This document shows, one piece after another, positions 17,161 through 23,997 of a DNA stretch of 52,847 bases (positions are counted from its first letter, which is position 1; the number at the start of each line of letters is the position of its first letter). The notes below the pieces were generated by a model. The model did not search any database. It was not told the origin of the DNA and was given only the letters and a program-made list of their open reading frames with translations. Source of the stretch: Lachnospiraceae bacterium (lineage in GTDB: Bacteria > Bacillota > Clostridia > Lachnospirales > Lachnospiraceae). Position numbers and translations under genes: made by a program. Where the stretch lies: NCBI GenBank assembly GCA_022769665.1, contig JALEIR010000070.1, forward strand, positions 1-52,847. Direction: 5' to 3'.

Positions 17161-17991
17161 ATGAAGAAGAGATTGTTGGCTTTAGTATGTATGATTACCT
17201 GTATCTTCGGACTGACCGCATGCGGAAGCGAAGAAGCGCTGACGACATTTGAACAGAAAAAGGTGGATAATGCTGAGCTGATGGCCAAACAGGCAATCAT
17301 TCCCATCTTGACGGATTATTTGTGTGTTGAGGATACCTTTGCTCAGATTCTTCCCGACACAGAGCTGAGTGAGCTCACCATGGAAGAAATTGCGCATGTG
17401 TGCGAACAGACCTTTGGCATCGAGGTGGACGGATATGCGGTGTTGACCGCGGTGGAATCCTTTGATACAGCATTGGACACTATCGGAGGTATTGCCGAGA
17501 TCGGTGATGCTACAGCAAAAATCGACGATGACCAGATCGTTGTAGAGGTTGAGGTTAAGGGCGAAAAGAAGAATGCTAAGGCAGAGATTATTTTCAGCAA
17601 CGATATGTTTATGCGCCTGGAATCAGCGTCCCTGAACCCGGTTTCCACAACGGGTGAGCTGATGGGTAAGGCGGCACTGAATACCTTGATTGGTATGGGT
17701 ACCGTGTTCGTTGTTTTGATTTTAATCAGCCTGATTATTTCCCTCTTTGGTTTTATTCCTAAGCTTCAGGCAGCATCTGCAAAGCGCAAGGAAAGAAAGA
17801 AGGCCGAAAAGGCAACCGGAGAAAAAACGGGTATTGACAATGCTGTGGCACAGATTACCGCACAGGAAGAGGTTGCGGATGCAGCCGATGATTTGGAACT
17901 GGCAGCTGTTATTGCGGCAGCAATCGCAGCATACGAGGGCTCCGCATCTACAGACGGATTTGTAGTGCGTTCCATCAGAAGAAGAGTTTAA
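17161..17991 (+). CDS. OadG-like gamma subunit with N-terminal lipoprotein signal
   Basis: 276-residue protein. A lipoprotein-type signal ends at LTACG near residue 21. An extracytoplasmic domain of about 140 residues follows, then one membrane helix near residues 178-200 (FVVLILISLIISLFGFI) and a charged alanine-rich cytoplasmic tail. The helix and tail match the OadG/MmdD small subunit that holds the alpha and beta subunits of sodium-pump decarboxylases together. Typical gamma subunits are only about 80-130 residues, so the added exported domain is notable. The ATG at 17161 is set by the signal peptide, and the frame also runs upstream into the previous gene. Confidence 0.78.
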   Translation: MKKRLLALVCMITCIFGLTACGSEEALTTFEQKKVDNAELMAKQAIIPILTDYLCVEDTFAQILPDTELSELTMEEIAHVCEQTFGIEVDGYAVLTAVESFDTALDTIGGIAEIGDATAKIDDDQIVVEVEVKGEKKNAKAEIIFSNDMFMRLESASLNPVSTTGELMGKAALNTLIGMGTVFVVLILISLIISLFGFIPKLQAASAKRKERKKAEKATGEKTGIDNAVAQITAQEEVADAADDLELAAVIAAAIAAYEGSASTDGFVVRSIRRRV

Positions 17992-18011
17992 TCAAAATGG
18001 AGGAAAATAGA

Positions 18012-18386
18012 ATGAAAAATTATACCATCACCGTAAACGGAAATGTATATGATGTAACAGTAGAAGAGGGCGCATCTACAGGAGCTCCCGTAGCAGCAAA
18101 GGCTCCCGCGGCTCCCAAGGCAGCTCCCAAGGCTGCACCCGCAGCAGCTCCCAAGGCTGCAGGCGGAGCAGGAAGCATCAAGATTGAAGCAGGCGCAGCA
18201 GGCAAGGTATTCAAGCTGGAGAAGAAGGTTGGCGATGCCGTAAAGAAGGGTGATGCCGTTGTTATTATCGAGGCAATGAAGATGGAGATTCCCGTTGTTG
18301 CTCCGGAAGACGGAACTGTGGCAAGTGTTGATGTAGCTGTTGGTGACGCAGTTGAAGCAGGTGCTGTTCTTGCAACGCTGAACTAG
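18012..18386 (+). CDS. biotin carboxyl carrier protein with Ala/Pro linker
   Basis: 124-residue swinging-arm protein. An N-terminal beta segment (YTITVNGNVYDVTVEEG) leads to a flexible Ala-Pro-Lys linker (residues about 22-56) and a biotinyl domain with EAMKME. Lys90 is the biotinylation site. It should shuttle carboxyl groups between the carboxyltransferase(s) and the membrane beta subunit. GGAGGA at 17999-18004 shows that ATG 18012 is used and not ATG 17997. Confidence 0.93.
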   Translation: MKNYTITVNGNVYDVTVEEGASTGAPVAAKAPAAPKAAPKAAPAAAPKAAGGAGSIKIEAGAAGKVFKLEKKVGDAVKKGDAVVIIEAMKMEIPVVAPEDGTVASVDVAVGDAVEAGAVLATLN

Positions 18387-18397
18387 TACACGAGATT

Positions 18398-18417
18398 AGT
18401 TGAGGCGTACTTCAACT
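18398..18417 (+). other. small intercistronic hairpin
   Basis: AGTTGA and TCAACT pair around an eight-base loop in the 56-base gap before the beta subunit gene. No T run follows, so it is not a terminator. A role in mRNA processing or stability is only a possibility. Confidence 0.3.
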
Positions 18418-18442
18418 TTCAAAGACAACAGGAGGTCAACAA

Positions 18443-19594
18443 ATGGAATATGTATTTTCTACGCTGAGCAATCTGATTCACCAGACGGCGTTTTTCAACC
18501 TGACCTGGGGAAATTACCTGATGATTGCTGTTGCGTGCTTTTTCCTTTATCTGGCTATCCGTCATGAGTTTGAGCCCTTGCTCTTAACTCCGATAGCCTT
18601 CGGTATGCTGTTAGTTAATATTTATCCTGACATTATGCTTCATGCAGAGGATGCGGCGAACGGTGTCGGCGGCTTACTGTATTACTTTTACAAATTGGAT
18701 GAATTGGCAATCCTGCCTTCCCTGATTTTCATGGGTGTTGGCGCTATGACCGACTTCGGTCCCCTGATTGCTAACCCTAAGAGCTTTCTTTTGGGTGCGG
18801 CAGCACAGTTTGGTATTTTTGCTGCATATTTCGGAGCAATTTTCCTGGGATTCAACGACAAGGCCGCAGCTGCAATCTCTATCATCGGAGGTGCAGACGG
18901 ACCTACTTCCATCTTCCTGGCAGGTAAGCTTGGACAGACGGCAATCCTGGGGCCTATCGCTGTGGCGGCGTACTCGTACATGTCATTGGTACCGATTATC
19001 CAGCCTCCTATTATGAAGCTGTTTACAACAGAGGAGGAGAGAAAGATTAAGATGGGTCAGCTTCGTCCCGTTTCCAAGCTGGAGAAGATTCTGTTCCCTA
19101 TCGTCGTTACTATTGTTGTATGTTTGATTCTGCCTACGACAGCTCCTCTGGTAGGTATGCTGATGCTGGGTAACCTGTTCAGAGAGTCCGGAGTTGTAAG
19201 ACAGCTGACAGAGACGGCATCCAACGCGCTGATGTACATTGTCGTTATTCTGCTGGGTACTTCCGTAGGTGCGACTACCAGCGCAGAGGCATTTCTGAAT
19301 CTGGATACTCTGAAAATCGTGGGACTTGGTCTGATTGCATTTGCATTCGGTACAGCAGCCGGTGTGCTGTTCGGTAAGCTGATGTGTGTACTGACGAAGG
19401 GCAAGGTGAATCCTCTGATTGGTTCTGCAGGTGTATCCGCAGTGCCTATGGCAGCCCGTGTGTCCCAGAAGGTAGGTGCGGAAGCTGATCCCACTAACTT
19501 CCTGTTGATGCATGCTATGGGACCTAACGTTGCAGGTGTTATCGGAACTGCCGTTGCAGCCGGTACATTCATGGCCATATTCGGAGTCTTTTAA
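18443..19594 (+). CDS. oadB: sodium ion-translocating decarboxylase beta subunit
   Basis: 383-residue integral membrane protein with about nine to eleven helices. It carries the signature [16 protein letters not shown], containing the conserved Asp of the sodium channel, and the C-terminal [15 protein letters not shown] repeat-type motif. In OadB/MmdB/GcdB complexes this subunit decarboxylates carboxybiotin and exports sodium ions. AGGAGG lies about 8 bases upstream. It serves whichever carboxyltransferase loads the biotin carrier. Confidence 0.95.
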   Translation: MEYVFSTLSNLIHQTAFFNLTWGNYLMIAVACFFLYLAIRHEFEPLLLTPIAFGMLLVNIYPDIMLHAEDAANGVGGLLYYFYKLDELAILPSLIFMGVGAMTDFGPLIANPKSFLLGAAAQFGIFAAYFGAIFLGFNDKAAAAISIIGGADGPTSIFLAGKLGQTAILGPIAVAAYSYMSLVPIIQPPIMKLFTTEEERKIKMGQLRPVSKLEKILFPIVVTIVVCLILPTTAPLVGMLMLGNLFRESGVVRQLTETASNALMYIVVILLGTSVGATTSAEAFLNLDTLKIVGLGLIAFAFGTAAGVLFGKLMCVLTKGKVNPLIGSAGVSAVPMAARVSQKVGAEADPTNFLLMHAMGPNVAGVIGTAVAAGTFMAIFGVF

Positions 19595-19758
19595 GCTGTG
19601 CATGTCAGTCGGCAGTTCTGAAGCTGCCGTGCTCGCACGAGCAGCAAAGAAACTGCTGACTGACATATAGAGCGCATAGCGCGATGAAATAAGCCCGGAG
19701 GGCTTATGAATGCACAGCTTAAAGTAAGCGGAGTGTAAAGGCGCATAGCGCGATGAAA
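19590..19758 (+). repeat. large branched inverted-repeat element between beta and alpha subunit genes
   Basis: Outer arms 19590-19603 and 19710-19723 are complementary over 14 bases. Inside, 19603-19617 and 19651-19665 pair over 15 bases with one G-U. Within that, GCTGC-CGTG pairs with CACG-A-GCAGC around loop CTCG (19623-19645). A further hairpin TAAGCCC/GGGCTTA lies at 19690-19706. GCGCATAGCGCGATGAAA occurs twice (19672-19689 and 19741-19758), each with a small GCGC hairpin. The element fills nearly the whole intercistronic gap and ends 15 bases before the oadA ribosome binding site. It may be a structured RNA or a small mobile palindrome. Confidence 0.75.
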
Positions 19759-19788
19759 CAAATAAAAAAACATGGAGGAAAATTCGTA

Positions 19789-21216
19789 ATGTCAGAAATT
19801 GAAAAGAAACCGATAAAGATTACGGAAACCGTACTGCGTGATGCTCACCAGTCTCTGATTGCAACCAGAATGCCTACCGAATTCATGCTTCCTATCGTAG
19901 ATAAGATGGATAAGGTCGGATATCACTCCGTAGAGTGCTGGGGCGGTGCAACTTTTGATGCATCCCTGCGTTTCCTGAAGGAAGATCCTTGGGACAGATT
20001 GCGTAAGCTGCGTGACGGCTTCAAAAATACTAAGTTACAGATGCTGTTCCGTGGACAGAATATTTTAGGTTACAGACCTTATGCGGATGACGTTGTAGAC
20101 GCTTTCGTCCAGAAGTCCATTGCAAACGGTATTGATATTATCCGTATTTTTGACTGTCTGAATGACCTGCGTAATCTGCAGGAGGCAGTAAATGCTACCA
20201 ATAAGATGAAGCAGCAGGAAGGACGCGGACATGCTCAGGTAGCATTATCCTATACTCTCGGCGATGCTTACACATTGGAGTACTGGGCTGATATGGCTAA
20301 GAAGATTGAGGAGATGGGTGCAGATTCCATCTGTATTAAGGACATGGCAGGTTTGCTGGTTCCTTATAAAGCATCCGAGCTGATTGCAGCCATGAAGGAG
20401 AATACAAAGCTTCCTATTCAGTTACATACACATTATACTTCCGGCGTTGCAAGCATGACCTATCTGAAAGCAGTAGAAGCAGGAGTAGATGTAATCGATA
20501 CCGCTATGAGCCCCTTCGCAATGGGTACTTCACAGCCTGCAACCGAAGTTATGGTTGAGACCTTCAAAGGTACTCCTTATGACACCGGCTTTGACCAGAA
20601 TCTTCTGGCTGAAATTGCTGACTATTTCCGCCCTTACAGAGATGAGTGCTTAAAGAACGGTCTGTTGAATCCCAAGGTTATGGGTGTTGATATTAAGACA
20701 TTGCTGTATCAGGTTCCCGGCGGTATGCTTTCCAACATGGTTAGCCAGCTGAAGGAACAGAATGCAGAAGACAAATATTATGATGTGCTGAAGGAAATCC
20801 CTCAGGTTCGTAAGGACTTGGGCGAGCCTCCTCTGGTTACACCTTCTTCTCAGATTGTAGGTACGCAGGCAGTGTTCAATGTTCTGATGGGCGAGAGATA
20901 CAAGATGGCTACCAAGGAGACCAAGGCAGTTCTTCGAGGAGAATATGGTCAGACTGTAAAGCCCATGAATCAGGAAGTAATCGACAAGGTTATTCCCGGC
21001 GAGGAAAGAATTACCTGCCGTTATGCAGATATGCTTGACAACGAGATGGATAAGCTGGAAGGCGAGATGAAGGAATGGAAGCAGCAGGACGAGGATGTAC
21101 TGTCCTATGCATTGTTCCCTCAGGTTGCAACAGACTTCTTCAAGTATCGTCAGGCACAGCAGGAAAAGGTAGATATGACTCAGGCAGATACAAAAAACGG
21201 AGCATATCCCGTATAA
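19789..21216 (+). CDS. oadA: oxaloacetate decarboxylase alpha / pyruvate-carboxylase-type carboxyltransferase
   Basis: 475-residue carboxyltransferase of the OadA/transcarboxylase 5S family. The TIM barrel shows TVLRDAHQSLIATRMPT (metal Asp), ECWGGATFDASLRF, KDMAGLL (catalytic Lys) and LHTHYTSG (metal His pair). The C-terminal helical domain is present, but no biotinyl domain is attached, consistent with the separate carrier at 18012. It would use oxaloacetate or pyruvate. GGAGGAA at 19774-19780 fixes ATG 19789; ATG 19753 lies inside the upstream repeat. Confidence 0.92.
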   Translation: MSEIEKKPIKITETVLRDAHQSLIATRMPTEFMLPIVDKMDKVGYHSVECWGGATFDASLRFLKEDPWDRLRKLRDGFKNTKLQMLFRGQNILGYRPYADDVVDAFVQKSIANGIDIIRIFDCLNDLRNLQEAVNATNKMKQQEGRGHAQVALSYTLGDAYTLEYWADMAKKIEEMGADSICIKDMAGLLVPYKASELIAAMKENTKLPIQLHTHYTSGVASMTYLKAVEAGVDVIDTAMSPFAMGTSQPATEVMVETFKGTPYDTGFDQNLLAEIADYFRPYRDECLKNGLLNPKVMGVDIKTLLYQVPGGMLSNMVSQLKEQNAEDKYYDVLKEIPQVRKDLGEPPLVTPSSQIVGTQAVFNVLMGERYKMATKETKAVLRGEYGQTVKPMNQEVIDKVIPGEERITCRYADMLDNEMDKLEGEMKEWKQQDEDVLSYALFPQVATDFFKYRQAQQEKVDMTQADTKNGAYPV

Positions 21217-21242
21217 GATAGGAAACGCAACATTTTCCAAAA

Positions 21243-21292
21243 GACGGTTTACCTTAAAGGCGGTTTACCTTAAAAGATGGTTTATCCCAAAA
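21243..21292 (+). repeat. degenerate 16-17 bp tandem repeat, three copies
   Basis: Copies at 21243-21259, 21260-21275 and 21276-21292 share the core GGTTTA(C/T)C followed by TTAAA or CCAAAA. It lies between the oadA stop and the terminator. Confidence 0.6.
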
Positions 21293-21325
21293 GATGCTAC
21301 AGCATATGTTGTTTCGTTCAGGTTA

Positions 21326-21356
21326 AAAATACCCATCCATTGGATGGGTATTTTTT
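21326..21356 (+). terminator. terminator of the decarboxylase operon
   Basis: Thirteen-base perfect stem (AAAATACCCATCC with GGATGGGTATTTT), loop ATT, continuing into a T run. Confidence 0.9.
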
Positions 21357-21478
21357 CATCAAATTTGTAATACCGGAAAAATTGATTTCTTCTCTTTTCA
21401 TATTAACATATGTTGGGTGAAAAGAGTCTTCAACCCATGCAAAAAGACGCTTAAACAATGGATAAAACCATGTGATGA

Positions 21479-21507
21479 TTGACAAAGAATTCGAGCAGTG
21501 CTAAACT
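21479..21507 (+). promoter_or_regulatory. promoter of the Dlt-like envelope operon
   Basis: Perfect -35 TTGACA (21479-21484), 17-base spacer, TAAACT at 21502-21507 preceded by TGC (extended -10). It leaves a leader of about 120 bases containing the 15-bp repeats. Confidence 0.75.
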
Positions 21508-21550
21508 TTATGCGGCAATTAATGATTGAAAATAGGTATGTAATACACCT

Positions 21551-21610
21551 GTGGACAATAAACATATGGACAATAAACATATGGACAATAAACATATGAA
21601 CAATATACAT
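21551..21610 (+). repeat. 15-bp tandem repeat, four copies, in the operon leader
   Basis: Copies at 21551-21565, 21566-21580, 21581-21595 and 21596-21610. The consensus is ATGGACAATAAACAT; the middle two copies are identical and the outer ones differ at one or two bases. It lies between promoter and ribosome binding site of the first operon gene. Confidence 0.9.
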
Positions 21611-21635
21611 ATTACATATGCATAAAGGCAGAAAA

Positions 21636-23243
21636 ATGATGAAAAGTAAAAAAAAGAAAAGAAAACTCCGACTGATTGCAGTCTTAGTGTTGATAGGTGT
21701 AGGACTGCTATTGGGCGGATATTTATATATCAACAGTCTTACATACAAAACGTGTTATGCGGAAGCCGGTGTGGAGATTCTGCCCCGGGACTTTTTTAAA
21801 AAAGAGGATACGGAAGCAGTTTTCACCGAAAAAAGTCAGCCGATTGACATACATATGCCGGGAGAATATACGGTTTATGTGAAGAGTGGGTTATTTACCC
21901 ATAAATGTAAACTTGTGATTCAGGATACTGTTGCCCCTAAAGCGTCAGCGAACGATGTTGTGCTGGAATACGGTACATCTTGTGGGGCAGAAGCCTTTGT
22001 TAAAGAGATAGAGGATGCTACGACTGTCTCTGTCCGTTTCGTTGCAGATCCTGACTTTGAAAAAGGAGGAGTACAGCCTGTTTCGGTGGAACTGTCCGAC
22101 ATTGCCGGAAATACAACGGTTGTGGAGTCGACACTGAGCATATCCCCTGTACTAAAAGAATTAATCTGGGAAGCAGGAAGCGGCTATCCCACAGCGGATG
22201 ATTTTACACTGACAGGTGATGTGACGGAGCTTCTGACAACAGAACTTGATACAACAAAGGTGTCTGTGCAGAATGTTACGTTGCTGGTTGACGGTGAAGT
22301 GTATGAGTCTGTTTTGAATGTGGTAGATACTGTTGCCCCTACGGTGCAGGTACAGAATCTGACCGGATTTACAAATCTTGCCATCCCTGCAGATCGGTTT
22401 GTTGTGTCGGTTGAGGATGCCACAGAGGTGACAGTGAATTATGAGCAGGAACCGGATTTTTCCGTTCCGGGAACCGTAAACGTAACGCTTGTTTTTGCAG
22501 ATGAGGGAAATAACCTGACTACCGCTGAAGCGGAACTTACATTGGAAGAAGATACAGAGCCGCCGGTAATTGCAGGAGCAAGAGATATTACTTACATCAT
22601 GGGTACGACAATTTCTTACCGCAAGAACATTATTCTGACAGATAACTGTGAAGAAGGGTTGCAGCTTAGTGTAGACAGCAGCCAGGTAAATACAGAGGTT
22701 GCAGGCGTGTATCCTGTGACTTATACGGCTACCGATTATGCCGGGAACAGTACATCTGTTACAGTAAATGTGACAGTACAACCTATGGTTTATGATGTCA
22801 ATGAGGTTTATGCTTATGCGGATTCGGTGCTGGCATCTATCTTTACCGACGATATGACGGAGTATGATAAGCTGTGGGCGATTTACAGCTACGTAAAAGG
22901 GCATATCGGCTATATCAATCATTCGGATAAGGGAGACTGGGTGAAAGCCGCCTACGAAGGACTTGTGGGAAAATCAGGTGACTGTTATGTATATGCTTGT
23001 ACCACAAAGGTTCTTTTGGACAGAGCGGGCATCAAAAACATGGATATAGCTAAGATTCCGGCGAAGACAAGTCACTATTGGAATCTTGTTGATATCGGAG
23101 ATGGCTGGTATCATTTAGATACGACTCCGAGAAAAGATCATCCTACGATATTTTATTGGACGGATGAACAGCTGATGGAATACTCGGCACAGCATAACAA
23201 TTCGCACAATTATGATCATGATGCCTATCCGAAGGTAAACTAA
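21636..23243 (+). CDS. membrane-anchored transglutaminase-like protein with Ig-like repeats
   Basis: 535 residues. A basic N terminus and one membrane anchor (residues 8-30) are followed by about 370 residues of beta-rich, Ig-like modules with recurring D-TVAP and AGN motifs near residues 95, 165, 235 and 320, typical of surface spacer domains. The C-terminal transglutaminase-like core has GDCYVYA (Cys450), SHYWN (His480) and DTTP (Asp495), a complete Cys-His-Asp triad. It could act as an amidase, peptidase or cross-linking enzyme outside the membrane. AAAGG at 21624-21628 supports ATG 21636 over 21618. First gene of the envelope operon. Confidence 0.85.
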   Translation: MMKSKKKKRKLRLIAVLVLIGVGLLLGGYLYINSLTYKTCYAEAGVEILPRDFFKKEDTEAVFTEKSQPIDIHMPGEYTVYVKSGLFTHKCKLVIQDTVAPKASANDVVLEYGTSCGAEAFVKEIEDATTVSVRFVADPDFEKGGVQPVSVELSDIAGNTTVVESTLSISPVLKELIWEAGSGYPTADDFTLTGDVTELLTTELDTTKVSVQNVTLLVDGEVYESVLNVVDTVAPTVQVQNLTGFTNLAIPADRFVVSVEDATEVTVNYEQEPDFSVPGTVNVTLVFADEGNNLTTAEAELTLEEDTEPPVIAGARDITYIMGTTISYRKNIILTDNCEEGLQLSVDSSQVNTEVAGVYPVTYTATDYAGNSTSVTVNVTVQPMVYDVNEVYAYADSVLASIFTDDMTEYDKLWAIYSYVKGHIGYINHSDKGDWVKAAYEGLVGKSGDCYVYACTTKVLLDRAGIKNMDIAKIPAKTSHYWNLVDIGDGWYHLDTTPRKDHPTIFYWTDEQLMEYSAQHNNSHNYDHDAYPKVN

Positions 23244-23271
23244 TGTCTTGAGGAAACGGTAAGGAGCGCAA

Positions 23272-23988
23272 ATGAAGAAACTGGGAATTATCGGTGGATT
23301 GGGCCCGATGGCGACTACATACTTTTTATACCTGTTGACACGAATGAGCAGGGCAGAGAACGATCAGGAACATATGGAAATTTTGATGCACAGCAAGCCG
23401 TCGATTCCTGACCGCACCAGGTACATACTTGGACAAAGCCGGGAAAATCCCGTTTTTGAGATGATTGATATCGGCTTGGAATTAAAAAACATGGGTGCAG
23501 AAATGATTGCCATCCCCTGCATTACTGCTCATTATTTTCACGGAGAACTGGAAAAAGGCATCGGTGTCAAGGTTTTGCATGCAGTGAGAGAAACAGCGGA
23601 GTACTTGAAGAAGGCAGGCGTTGACAAGGTCGGCATTATGGCAACGGACGGAACCGTGCAAAGTGAACTGTTTCCTGATGTATTCAACAGGTACGGAATT
23701 GCAACGGTCAATCCCTGTGAGAAGTCTCAGAAAAAAGTTATGGAATTGATTTATCGCCAGATAAAATCGGGCGAGAAGGGCAATCTGGATGAGTTTATTC
23801 AGGTTGGCGATGAACTGTTTGCAGAAGGAGCACAGGTTAACCTGCTTGGGTGTACGGAACTGTCTCTTTTAAAGAGAGATTATATTCTGCCGGCGGGATA
23901 TCTGGATGTGATGGAAGTGCTGTCCAGAAAGGCTGTTCAGGAGTGCGGCATATTTGATACCAGATATGAGCAGCTTATAACAAAATAG
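23272..23988 (+). CDS. Asp/Glu-type amino acid racemase family protein
   Basis: 238-residue cofactor-independent racemase of the aspartate/glutamate racemase superfamily. The N terminus is KLGIIGGLGPMAT. The two catalytic cysteines lie in IPCITAHYF and LLGCTELSLL, so both acid-base thiols are present. It should convert an amino acid between L and D forms in the cytoplasm. The gene is 28 bases after the transglutaminase gene and 9 bases before an amino-acid-activating enzyme, so it probably supplies that enzyme's D-amino acid. The exact substrate is not determinable; many relatives act on several amino acids. Confidence 0.87.
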   Translation: MKKLGIIGGLGPMATTYFLYLLTRMSRAENDQEHMEILMHSKPSIPDRTRYILGQSRENPVFEMIDIGLELKNMGAEMIAIPCITAHYFHGELEKGIGVKVLHAVRETAEYLKKAGVDKVGIMATDGTVQSELFPDVFNRYGIATVNPCEKSQKKVMELIYRQIKSGEKGNLDEFIQVGDELFAEGAQVNLLGCTELSLLKRDYILPAGYLDVMEVLSRKAVQECGIFDTRYEQLITK

Positions 23989-23997
23989 AGAGGCTTA

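Larger units (their letters stand above)
21217..21635 (+). other. 419-base intergenic region with repeats, terminator and promoter
   Basis: No gene seen. In order it holds a degenerate tandem repeat (21243-21292), a strong terminator (21326-21356), about 120 AT-rich bases, a near-consensus promoter (21479-21507), and a leader carrying four 15-bp tandem repeats (21551-21610) that ends at the ribosome binding site AAAGG (21624-21628). Confidence 0.7.

Noticed and set aside
19672..19758. attachment-site-like direct repeats of an integrated element
   Set aside because: The two 18-base copies are only 69 bases apart, both near the structured element, with no integrase or cargo between them.
21551..21610. 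possible CRISPR array
   Set aside because: The repeats are directly adjacent without spacers and there are no cas genes.
21398..21748. minus-strand frame with repeated M-F-I-V-H units
   Set aside because: The repetition only mirrors the 15-bp tandem DNA repeat; no ribosome binding site.
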